Shown: in pieces, positions 7,329-13,741 of the stretch | How the letters are laid out: every line of letters starts with the position of its first letter | Numbering within the stretch: the stretch's first letter is position 1 | From: Moraxellaceae bacterium | Lineage (GTDB): Bacteria; Pseudomonadota; Gammaproteobacteria; Pseudomonadales; Moraxellaceae | DNA: 14,454 nt | Assembly (NCBI GenBank): GCA_014378805.1 | Contig: JACMMY010000288.1 | Location: 1-14,454 of the forward strand | Reading direction: 5' to 3' | Notes under the pieces: model-generated | The model's database searches: none | What the model saw: the letters and a program-made list of their open reading frames with translations, nothing else | Told to the model about the DNA's origin: nothing | Translations under genes and position numbers: made by a program

Positions 7329-7345
7329 TTTGACACCAAGTCAAA
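7329..7345. promoter_or_regulatory. Inverted repeat TTTGAC-N5-GTCAAA next to the dnaJ promoter
   Basis: A perfect six-base inverted repeat with a five-base centre lies three bases upstream of the sigma-32 -35 box. Read on the minus strand its first arm gives TTTGAC, close to a sigma-70 -35 box, so it may be an operator or part of a second promoter. No binding protein is known from the sequence. Confidence 0.3.
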
Positions 7346-7433
7346 AGTAAAAAGTGATAAAACCGACGAATTTTGCCAGAGTTAGCCGATTTATACGCAT
7401 CAATGTCATCGTCAGTCTGTAAATTTGATCTTT

Positions 7434-7455
7434 TTATGGACAGCTTAGTCCATAA
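7434..7455. terminator. Hairpin spanning the TMEM175 gene stop codon
   Basis: A perfect eight-pair stem (TTATGGAC with GTCCATAA) and six-base loop; the TAA stop of the channel gene lies in the loop. On the plus strand it is followed by GTTTTTC, but no plus-strand gene is upstream. On the minus strand, where the gene is read, no T-run follows. It is probably a transcript 3'-end structure, but not a standard terminator for the gene. Confidence 0.35.
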
Positions 7456-8017
7456 GTTTTTCAATACGGCGATCTGGTTGAAGCCACATGATTGCGACTA
7501 GCACGTAAAGCGCAACGCTCATCCATGGATTCATAAAGGCGATTAATATCGCCAATAAATAGATAAAAATAGATATTTTTTCTTTGGAACCCGTTCCTAC
7601 TGCTTGGCTTAACTTTGGGTTTTGGTCTTTTACACTGAGGGTAATTTTGGTCAAAAGACCATAAGCGATTGCCGCCATCAGTAAAATAAAGCCATACACT
7701 GAAACTGGCAGCGCAGAAATATGATTTTCGCCAATCCAACTGGTTGCAAACGGAATTAAGGATAACCAGAATAATAAATGTAAATTTGCCCACAATACAC
7801 GACCATCAATATGATGAACCATGTGCATAAAATGGTGATGGTTATTCCAGTAAATGCCAATATAAATAAAGCTCAGCACATAGCTCATGACGACTGGAAT
7901 CAATGGAGTCAGCGCAGAAATGGTCTCGCCGTGAGGCACTTTAATTTCTAGCACCATGATGGTAATAATAATGGCAATCACGCCATCACTAAAAGCTTCT
8001 AATCGATTTTTATTCAT
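7445..8017 (-). CDS. TMEM175-family potassium channel (DUF1211)
   Basis: Integral membrane protein of 190 residues. The N-terminus has the family signature RxxxFSD (R5, F9-S10-D11) directly entering the first membrane segment at about 12-25, which lines the pore in bacterial TMEM175 structures. Further hydrophobic segments lie at about 38-57, 75-94, 103-123, 148-162 and 164-180, giving the usual six. A histidine-rich loop follows the second segment (WNNHHHFMHMVHH, 57-69). Bacterial members form tetrameric potassium-permeable channels. The ATG has AAGGA 11-12 nt upstream, a rather long spacing. The gene is divergent from rph. Family call is confident; the physiological role is unknown. Confidence 0.9.
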   Translation of the reverse strand: MNKNRLEAFSDGVIAIIITIMVLEIKVPHGETISALTPLIPVVMSYVLSFIYIGIYWNNHHHFMHMVHHIDGRVLWANLHLLFWLSLIPFATSWIGENHISALPVSVYGFILLMAAIAYGLLTKITLSVKDQNPKLSQAVGTGSKEKISIFIYLLAILIAFMNPWMSVALYVLVAIMWLQPDRRIEKLMD

Positions 8018-8072
8018 GCTGAGATTTTATCCTTGGCTGAGTAAGTGGGTGTTGTGTTCGTTTGTAATACGT

Positions 8073-8101
8073 AAAATAGATAGACCACAGCGATAAAGCA
8101 A
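8073..8101 (-). promoter_or_regulatory. Possible promoter of the TMEM175 gene
   Basis: Minus strand TTGCTT (complement of 8096-8101), 17-nt spacer, TATTTT (complement of 8073-8078). Weak matches, but correctly spaced and about 55 nt before the start. Confidence 0.25.
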
Positions 8102-8114
8102 CGGATGGACACGA

Positions 8115-8120
8115 TATAAT
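8115..8120 (+). promoter_or_regulatory. -10 box of the probable rph promoter
   Basis: A perfect TATAAT, 59 nt before the rph start. The -35 position (GATAAA, 8092-8097) is poor and there is no TGn extension, so activation or a weak promoter is possible. Confidence 0.45.
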
Positions 8121-8179
8121 GCTTCACAACAACACTCTTTTTCGTTTTGAAAAACTTTATTTAGATTGGGATTTTTACT

Positions 8180-8896
8180 ATGCGTCATGACCAACGTAAC
8201 AACGATCAATTACGACCGATTACCTTTACCCGTAATTTTACCCGTCATGCGGAAGGATCTGTTCTCATCGAGTTCGGCGATACGCGCGTGTTGTGTACTG
8301 CAAGTATTGAACATGGTGTGCCACGGTTCCTTAAAGGCACGGGGCAAGGCTGGATTACTGCTGAATATGGCATGTTGCCGCGCGCAACGCATACGCGTAA
8401 TGATCGTGAAGCAGCGCGTGGAAAACAGTCGGGTCGTACCCAAGAAATTCAACGTCTGATCGGTCGTAGCTTACGCTCGATGGTTGATCTAAAAAAGATG
8501 GGTGAAAACACCATTACGATAGATTGCGATGTATTACAAGCAGATGGTGGTACGCGTACTGCCGCGATTACTGGCGGTGCGGTGGCTTTGGTTGATGCGC
8601 TAGGCGTGTTGATGACTCAGAAAAAACTCAGCGCTGATCCATTGAAAGGTCTCGTTGCAGCCATTTCAGTCGGTATGTATAAAGACGAAGCGTTACTCGA
8701 CCTATGCTACGTCGAAGACTCTAAATGTGAAACCGATATGAATGTCGTTATGACCCAAGCAGGCGAATTCATTGAGTTACAAGGCACTGCTGAAAGTAAG
8801 CCATTTAGCCGTTCGCAATGTAATGACATGCTTGCATTGGCGGAAGGTGGGATTAAAGAGCTGATTGCATTGCAACAAAAAGCATTGGGCTGGTAA
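8180..8896 (+). CDS. rph: Ribonuclease PH
   Basis: Phosphorolytic 3'-5' exoribonuclease that trims tRNA precursor 3' ends to release nucleoside diphosphates; it works as a hexamer of dimers in the cytoplasm. It has 238 residues, equal to the intact E. coli protein. Family landmarks are MRHDQRNNDQLRPI at the N-terminus, GWITAEYGMLPRATHTR at 57-73 and R86. The phosphate-binding GGTRTAA follows at 123-129. YVEDSKCETDMNVVMT at 177-192 contains D180 and D186, and EIQGTAE-like ELQGTAESKPF lies at 199-209. GGGA is about nine bases before the ATG. The gene is monocistronic, with its own terminator. Confidence 0.97.
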   Translation: MRHDQRNNDQLRPITFTRNFTRHAEGSVLIEFGDTRVLCTASIEHGVPRFLKGTGQGWITAEYGMLPRATHTRNDREAARGKQSGRTQEIQRLIGRSLRSMVDLKKMGENTITIDCDVLQADGGTRTAAITGGAVALVDALGVLMTQKKLSADPLKGLVAAISVGMYKDEALLDLCYVEDSKCETDMNVVMTQAGEFIELQGTAESKPFSRSQCNDMLALAEGGIKELIALQQKALGW

Positions 8897-8913
8897 TTAC
8901 GTCCTGCTTAAAG

Positions 8914-8944
8914 AAAAAGCCAACATCATCGATGTTGGCTTTTT
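8914..8944 (+). terminator. Intrinsic terminator of rph
   Basis: A perfect 14-pair stem (AAAAAGCCAACATC with GATGTTGGCTTTTT) with a three-base loop, ending in a T5 run, 17 nt after the rph stop. Because both ends carry A/T runs it could also stop transcription from the other strand. Confidence 0.9.
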
Positions 8945-9411
8945 ATGTTTTTGTTGTTTTCTTTTATTTTTTTTCGGAGATCCCTGCTTTCTGAAAAATT
9001 GAGGTTCGGTGGTTTTCTAATGAGTTAAATACTTAATGTATAGTGATTTATCTTCGAAATTTGAAGAATTAAATATATTTGAGAGTTTGCTTCGAGTCCA
9101 TCCCCTAAATAGGGGGTAGACATCATCAAAAAATGATGCATTAAGCTCATAATGTTGGATTTATGGTCATGAGAACTAGATTTAATCGATATTTAACAAA
9201 TTATTAGAGTTGCTCGCTTTTATTTTTATATTCTTACCTTTTTGTAGCCTGTTTCAAAAATTTATATTTAGAAGAACTTAGAAATTTAAGCACAATTTAA
9301 AGACTTGCAAGTTACTAAGATGAAAAATTTGCAATCATCGGGGTGATAATGTATCGCTTGGACTGCTTAAGCTTTTAAGGAGTAATCTGCTTTAACTTCA
9401 AGACCCTAAAG
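8945..9411. other. AT-rich gap without a recognisable gene, containing two adjacent hairpins
   Basis: About 470 nt between the rph and nadC terminators, visibly richer in A/T than its surroundings. All frames are broken and I see no credible small gene; the longest short frames lack a ribosome site. It holds two small hairpins five bases apart: CCCCTA-AA-TAGGGG (9102-9115) and CATCAT-N6-ATGATG (9121-9138). A perfect eight-base inverted repeat TTTAACTT/AAGTTAAA also occurs (9391-9398 and 9409-9416). It may be decayed DNA or carry a small RNA; neither is shown. Confidence 0.4.
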
Positions 9412-9450
9412 TTAAAAAAAAGACCTTTAATCAATTGACTGAAGGTCTTT
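9412..9450 (-). terminator. Intrinsic terminator of nadC
   Basis: Minus strand: AAAGACCTT pairs with AAGGTCTTT (nine pairs, 14-nt loop), followed directly by a run of five more Ts. It starts 18 nt after the nadC stop. Confidence 0.85.
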
Positions 9451-9468
9451 ATATTAAATCGTTTGGTG

Positions 9469-10329
9469 TTATTTCACCAAGCGCATCGATAAATCAATTG
9501 CTTTAATATCTTTGGTCAACGTGCCCATCGAAATATAGTCCACCCCAGTTTCAGCGACGCTGCGTAAATTCACATCAGTTATATTGCCTGAGGCTTCTAA
9601 TTTACTGCGACCCGCAGTATGAATCACTGCACGGCGCATATCATCATTATTGAAATTATCGAGCATAATGATATCCGCACCAGCATCAAGTGCTTGGTTG
9701 AGCTCTTCAAAATTTTCGACTTCAACTTCTACGGGCTTACTTGGAGCAATGCGCCGCGCTGTATCGATGGCTTGTTGAATACCGCCTGAGGCGAGAATAT
9801 GATTTTCTTTAATTAAGAAGGCATCGAATAAACCGAGACGATGGTTCTGACCACCACCAACTGCAACCGCATATTTCTCAGCGATTCGTAAGCCTGGTAA
9901 GGTTTTACGTGTATCCAATAGTTTGGTTGATAAACCGTCGAGGTGTTTGACGTGTTCAGCAACACGAGTCGCAACACCTGATAAGGTTTGAATGAAGTTT
10001 AATGCAGGGCGTTCGCCCGTTAATAGGCTACGTGCATTTCCTGAGAGTTCTAAGAATACTGTATTTGCATCTAAAAGCTGACCTTCTTCAGCGAGCCATT
10101 TGATTTCGACAGAAGGATCGAGTTGTGCAAAAAGAGCATCTACCCATGGTCGACCCGCGAGCACCATCGGTTCACGCGTTAAAACTCTGGCCCGTGCTTG
10201 TTCTGTTGCAGGGATGAGTTGAGCGGTAAGGTCTCCACAGTCATTAATGAGATTACTGCCGATGTCTTCATCCAACGCAATTGAGATATTGCGCAAAATT
10301 GTCTTATGGAGTAATTCGGCAGTAATCAT
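9469..10329 (-). CDS. nadC: Nicotinate-nucleotide pyrophosphorylase (quinolinate phosphoribosyltransferase)
   Basis: Cytoplasmic enzyme of de novo NAD synthesis; it joins quinolinate and PRPP, with decarboxylation, to give nicotinate mononucleotide. It has 286 residues (E. coli about 297). Visible motifs are GERPALN at 105-111, DTRKTLPGLR at 139-148 with K141, and K152. GGGQNHRLGL follows at 158-167, KENH at 174-177, and the acidic strand EVEVE at 201-205. The barrel end has IMLDN at 221-225, LEASGNI at 244-250 and ISMGTLT at 266-272. The ATG has AGGA nine bases upstream. It is transcribed alone, divergent from the DUF1631 gene. nadA and nadB are not nearby. Confidence 0.96.
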   Translation of the reverse strand: MITAELLHKTILRNISIALDEDIGSNLINDCGDLTAQLIPATEQARARVLTREPMVLAGRPWVDALFAQLDPSVEIKWLAEEGQLLDANTVFLELSGNARSLLTGERPALNFIQTLSGVATRVAEHVKHLDGLSTKLLDTRKTLPGLRIAEKYAVAVGGGQNHRLGLFDAFLIKENHILASGGIQQAIDTARRIAPSKPVEVEVENFEELNQALDAGADIIMLDNFNNDDMRRAVIHTAGRSKLEASGNITDVNLRSVAETGVDYISMGTLTKDIKAIDLSMRLVK

Positions 10330-10359
10330 ACGGTAATATCCTGTTTATATTGAAGCGAT

Positions 10360-10388
10360 AGTATAATGTGAATTTGTACTTTTGCTTA
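10360..10388 (-). promoter_or_regulatory. Putative nadC promoter
   Basis: Minus strand: TAAGCA (complement of 10383-10388), 17-nt spacer, TATACT (complement of 10360-10365; 5/6). It lies 30 nt before the nadC start. The -35 match is weak. Confidence 0.4.
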
Positions 10389-10455
10389 CTTTGAAGATTG
10401 ATTGAAAAACAGCCAGTGAATAATTTAGTCGTAAAATGTGATTGAGTTGACGTTC

Positions 10456-10496
10456 TGTGTGACATTTAATGTCGTACACTGCCAATGTGTGACATT
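10456..10496. promoter_or_regulatory. Paired TGTGTGACATT direct repeats in the nadC/DUF1631 gap
   Basis: The 11-mer TGTGTGACATT occurs at 10456-10466 and again at 10486-10496, exactly 30 bp apart, so both copies face nearly the same side of the helix. The first copy extends into a palindrome, GACAT-TTA-ATGTC (10461-10473). The arrangement suggests binding of a regulator to two sites between two divergent genes; which gene it controls is unknown. It is not the NadR box TGTTTA-N6-TAAACA. Confidence 0.4.
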
Positions 10497-10518
10497 AAAG
10501 TTAATTTATATTCACTAA

Positions 10519-10536
10519 ATCGACTGTGCTGTCGAT
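10519..10536. promoter_or_regulatory. Inverted repeat ATCGAC-N6-GTCGAT upstream of DUF1631 gene
   Basis: A perfect 6-6-6 inverted repeat, the geometry of a dimeric regulator site. A -10-like TATATT lies at 10548-10553, so the element would cover the -35 position. That promoter would give a leader of only about 15 nt. Confidence 0.3.
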
Positions 10537-10575
10537 AAAATTCAGTATATATTAGCATCCTAGGAATGAAAAAAT

Positions 10576-12987
10576 GTGCATGACGCCATGAACCATGATA
10601 TTGATTTGACTACACTGGATAATGCAGCACCTTCGAAAGCGATGCCTAAAAGCAAAACTCAGCCAATATTCGCAAGTTTAACTGCTGCACTTCGTCAGCA
10701 GTTAGTTGATTTCTTTATTTTGAAATTTGATCATTTTTTGAATGATATCCCTGATTGGGCGGTTGAGCGCGCTGATGCTTTGCCTGCGCATCTGCAACAA
10801 CGTTATATGGAAATTGTTCCTGCAATCCGTCGTGACCGTTTGAAGCTTGAGCAAGAAGCCAACACGGCAATGGACATGTTGCTGCATCGTTTTACTCAAT
10901 TAGATCAAGCGCGAGATGTGAAATCGGCAAAAGTCGGGAGTAGTTTGGACGGGATTAGTCTCGATGAGATTGGATTGGTCAGCACGGAAGATTACGATGT
11001 ATCCGTAGGGTTGGATACGATAGCAGATCGATTGGCGCGTATTCTAGAACCTGATTTGGGTCATTCATTTCAGCGCCTTAAACTCGTTTCGCCAAAATTA
11101 ACCAATGCCTCGCAATTGCCTTATCATCCGCGTGCATTGCTGAATGTTCTGATTGAGAGTCTGGCATCATTATCATTGTCCTCCGAACAAAAAATTGAAC
11201 TCGCCCAGAAGTTTGCGTTGCGTTTAGATTTGACAACACTGTCTGAATTAAAGACCTTTATTCTACCGGCTATAGTGGTTGCAAATGTCCCTGAGTTAGG
11301 GAAGTTCCAACCTATCAAATCATCAGAAGGTACTGATAAACCGAAACCATCACCGACCGCCTCTCCAGATATGTCTGCAGGTTCTCAAGGTGGAGGTGCG
11401 GCAAACTCACAGGTGATGCCTCCACCGGTTATGGAAAATGGTGTTCCAGTGTTGCATGCTGCACCAAACGGTGGTCTGGTTGTTGATCCACAATTGCTTG
11501 CACAGCAAGCGCAGCATTTTGCCGCTATTAGCCAAAGTATCGCAAATGCACCTTTGATGCCACAAAATCGTTTTCCTTTTGCGGCTGAACAGATTTTGGC
11601 GCAAACAGAATTACTTGGCATGCTTGAGCAGTTACAGTCTGCGCAACCTAGCAAGCCAATGAATCAAGATGATATTAAAAATAGCGTTGCAGCAATGCGT
11701 GACAGTATTCGAAATCAACTGCAAAGTGATGAAGAAAATACGCAAGTGATTGCGCAAGATGAAACCAATGTCATTGATTTGGTTTCGACACTGTTTGACT
11801 ATATTTTGGATGATAATGAACTCCCAATGCAGATGAAAGCATTGATTGGTCGTTTGCAAATCCCAATTTTGAAGGTCGCTTTAACCAATAAAAATTTCTT
11901 TGGTGGCGAAGATCATCCTGCACGTAAGTTACTCAATCTTTTGGCGAAAGCAGGAATGAGTTGGGATGAAAACAATAAGAGCAGCGATGCACTTTATAAA
12001 AAAGTGGAAGAAGTTGTTTTTGTTGTGCTCAATGAATTTCGAGATGATTTACGTTTATTTGAAAATTTACTTGCCGATTTTGATGAGTTTTATCAGCAAC
12101 AGCAAGCACGCTTGGCGGCAATGGATACGCGTATGCGTGAAGCAGAAGAAAATCGCGCGCGTGCTGAAACCGCAAAGACGGTGGTGCAACAGTCACTCAA
12201 TCGACGTTTGAATGGTTTGAAGTTGCCGTTTTCGATTGTACGTTTGCTGCAAGAAGGTTGGCGACATGTGTTGTATTTATCCGCCTTGAAAGAGGGTGTC
12301 GAATCTGAGTCATGGAAACAAGCGATTAAGGTGGTGGATGCGCTCATTTGGAGTATGTTGCCGCCTGCGGGTGATGTACAATGGATCGATCGACTAAAAG
12401 CAGTTTCTCCTAAGTTGTTAAATAGTCTTCGTAAAGGACTCACTTCGGTTAATTTTGATGCGCATCAGCTTGAAGTGCTGCTTACTGAAATCGTTAAAAG
12501 CCATGAGGAAATCATCGGCGGTATCAGTGCGCCTTTGGTTGAAATTCTTGATCCTTCAGACAGGGCCAATAAACCACGCGAAGGTGCTGCACCTGTCGTT
12601 TCTTTGGAACATGCTTTCAGCATTTCCGCGCCGAAAGATGTGAAAGCAGTATCCTTGCCTGTTGCTGAAGTGTCTACAATCTATACAGGTGAAACCCTAC
12701 CACCGACTGATCTGAATGTGATTGCTGTTCGACGGATGGCCGTTGGGACATGGGTCGAATTTGTACAGACTGAAGGTGGGATCCGTCATCGTCTGGTTGC
12801 CAAAATTCATTCTTCTGAAAAACTGATTTTCGCTAACAAACGCGGGATTAAAGCAGCTGAATTATCGATGATGCAACTCGCGATTGAACTGAGCCAAAAT
12901 CGTGCGATTATTCTCACTGAACAACCTCAAATGTTTGATCGTGCTCTATTATCTGTCGTTGATGGATTGAAAAAACTATCTGCCTAG
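10576..12987 (+). CDS. DUF1631 family protein with PilZ-like C-terminus
   Basis: Large soluble protein of 803 residues, with no signal peptide or membrane segment seen. The N-terminal helical region (about 30-240) is followed by a low-complexity Pro/Ala/Gln-rich linker (about 250-330). The most recognisable DUF1631 block is at about 398-460, with FDYILDDNELPMQMKALIGR, then a QIPILKVAL strand and HPARKLLN. A charged, probably coiled-coil stretch lies at about 505-545. The last hundred residues (VGTWVEF, RHRLVAKIHSSEKLIFANKRG) resemble the beta-rich PilZ-like ends of the family. The start is taken as the GTG at 10576 because TAGGA lies ten bases upstream; an in-frame ATG at 10588 is 22 bases away. 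Function is unknown; a link to c-di-GMP or surface regulation is only inference. Confidence 0.8.
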   Translation: MHDAMNHDIDLTTLDNAAPSKAMPKSKTQPIFASLTAALRQQLVDFFILKFDHFLNDIPDWAVERADALPAHLQQRYMEIVPAIRRDRLKLEQEANTAMDMLLHRFTQLDQARDVKSAKVGSSLDGISLDEIGLVSTEDYDVSVGLDTIADRLARILEPDLGHSFQRLKLVSPKLTNASQLPYHPRALLNVLIESLASLSLSSEQKIELAQKFALRLDLTTLSELKTFILPAIVVANVPELGKFQPIKSSEGTDKPKPSPTASPDMSAGSQGGGAANSQVMPPPVMENGVPVLHAAPNGGLVVDPQLLAQQAQHFAAISQSIANAPLMPQNRFPFAAEQILAQTELLGMLEQLQSAQPSKPMNQDDIKNSVAAMRDSIRNQLQSDEENTQVIAQDETNVIDLVSTLFDYILDDNELPMQMKALIGRLQIPILKVALTNKNFFGGEDHPARKLLNLLAKAGMSWDENNKSSDALYKKVEEVVFVVLNEFRDDLRLFENLLADFDEFYQQQQARLAAMDTRMREAEENRARAETAKTVVQQSLNRRLNGLKLPFSIVRLLQEGWRHVLYLSALKEGVESESWKQAIKVVDALIWSMLPPAGDVQWIDRLKAVSPKLLNSLRKGLTSVNFDAHQLEVLLTEIVKSHEEIIGGISAPLVEILDPSDRANKPREGAAPVVSLEHAFSISAPKDVKAVSLPVAEVSTIYTGETLPPTDLNVIAVRRMAVGTWVEFVQTEGGIRHRLVAKIHSSEKLIFANKRGIKAAELSMMQLAIELSQNRAIILTEQPQMFDRALLSVVDGLKKLSA

Positions 12988-13007
12988 TTTTTGTTTTAGC
13001 TGAGTTT

Positions 13008-13042
13008 CTAACGATGCTATATTGAACGATATGGCTCGTTAG
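13008..13042. promoter_or_regulatory. Long hairpin overlapping the ampD promoter region
   Basis: CTAACGA and GCTATAT pair with ATATGGC and TCGTTAG: 14 pairs (one G-T), one bulged T and a six-base loop. It lies between DUF1631 and ampD, 19 nt before the chosen ampD start. No T-run follows, so it is not a standard terminator. The right arm would be in the ampD leader. Confidence 0.45.
13015..13023 (+). promoter_or_regulatory. Extended -10 promoter for ampD
   Basis: TGC followed by TATATT (13018-13023) fits an extended -10 element, with a poor -35 (TTTAGC, 12995-13000) 17 nt upstream. It sits inside the hairpin described at 13008-13042 and would start transcripts near 13030. Confidence 0.35.
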
Positions 13043-13061
13043 GCAAATGATAGGTACATCG

Positions 13062-13655
13062 ATGAAAAAAACGATAGAGATTCAATCGGGTTGGTTGTCG
13101 AACGCGCGTCGAGTCATCTCTTCAAATTATAATCAACGTCCTGAAGGCGCTGTAGTGCGCCTGATTGTTCTGCATAATATTAGTTTACCTCCTGCGTTCA
13201 CTGCGCAAGATTTTGAACCTTCTGCTTTCGATCATATTTTTTCTAATTCACTTTATGTGGAAGACTTCTTCCAAAATAAATTAGACTCAACGCTCCATCC
13301 TTATTTTGAAATCATTAAAGATATGAAGGTATCTGCGCATCTGCTGATTGCACGTAGCGGTGAGGTTATTCAGTTTGTGTCGTTTGATGAACGGGCGTGG
13401 CATGCAGGGCGTTCATGTTACTTGGGCGTGGCGGAGTGTAATGATTATTCAATCGGCATCGAGCTAGAAGGGGCGGATGATGTTCCGTTTAGTGAGGCGC
13501 AATACACGGCTTTAGCTGAAATCATTCCCTTGATTCAACAGGCTTATCCTGAGACGTTAAATCATCTCGCTGGGCATAGTGATATTGCGCCTGGGCGTAA
13601 AACTGATCCAGGTATCTATTTGAATTGGATGCGTATTCGATCAAGTTTACGCTGA
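13062..13655 (+). CDS. ampD: 1,6-anhydro-N-acetylmuramyl-L-alanine amidase AmpD
   Basis: Zinc amidase that removes the peptide from anhydro-muropeptides during cell-wall recycling. Loss of AmpD raises the muropeptide signal that induces AmpC beta-lactamase where AmpR is present. It has 197 residues and no signal peptide, as expected for the cytoplasmic enzyme rather than a periplasmic paralogue. Zinc ligands are H38 (VLHNISLPP), H172 and D182 (GHSDIAPGRKTDPG), with K180 spaced as in AmpD (H+8 and H+10). E134/E136 and AWHAGRS (112-118) are also conserved. The start at 13062 has TAGGT seven bases upstream; an ATG at 13047 has a poorly spaced site. It follows the DUF1631 gene by 74 nt on the same strand. 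Confidence 0.93.
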   Translation: MKKTIEIQSGWLSNARRVISSNYNQRPEGAVVRLIVLHNISLPPAFTAQDFEPSAFDHIFSNSLYVEDFFQNKLDSTLHPYFEIIKDMKVSAHLLIARSGEVIQFVSFDERAWHAGRSCYLGVAECNDYSIGIELEGADDVPFSEAQYTALAEIIPLIQQAYPETLNHLAGHSDIAPGRKTDPGIYLNWMRIRSSLR

Positions 13656-13713
13656 CGTTTATTCATGTAAGAAACGTTTTCATTTCTTCTTGATGTCATT
13701 TTAAACAAATACT

Positions 13714-13732
13714 CTATAAGAATAAATTATAG
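13714..13732. promoter_or_regulatory. Inverted repeat CTATAA-N7-TTATAG before the arginase gene
   Basis: A perfect six-base inverted repeat whose right arm runs into the AGGA ribosome site (13731-13734). The left arm overlaps a -10-like TATAAG (13715-13720). It could be an operator or a leader hairpin that masks the ribosome site; AT-rich arms make chance occurrence possible. Confidence 0.25.
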
Positions 13733-13741
13733 GATGGCGTC

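Noticed and set aside
8027..8209. 60-codon minus-strand frame in the TMEM175/rph gap
   Set aside because: It covers the divergent promoter region and the rph start, lacks a ribosome site, and resembles no family.
9091..9099. TTCGAGTCC, similar to a tRNA T-loop
   Set aside because: The flanks do not form a T-stem, and no anticodon arm or acceptor stem is present.
11385..11654. Cysteine-rich minus-strand frame in the DUF1631 linker region
   Set aside because: Antisense of a repetitive Ala/Gln-rich coding stretch, which produces Cys codons by chance.
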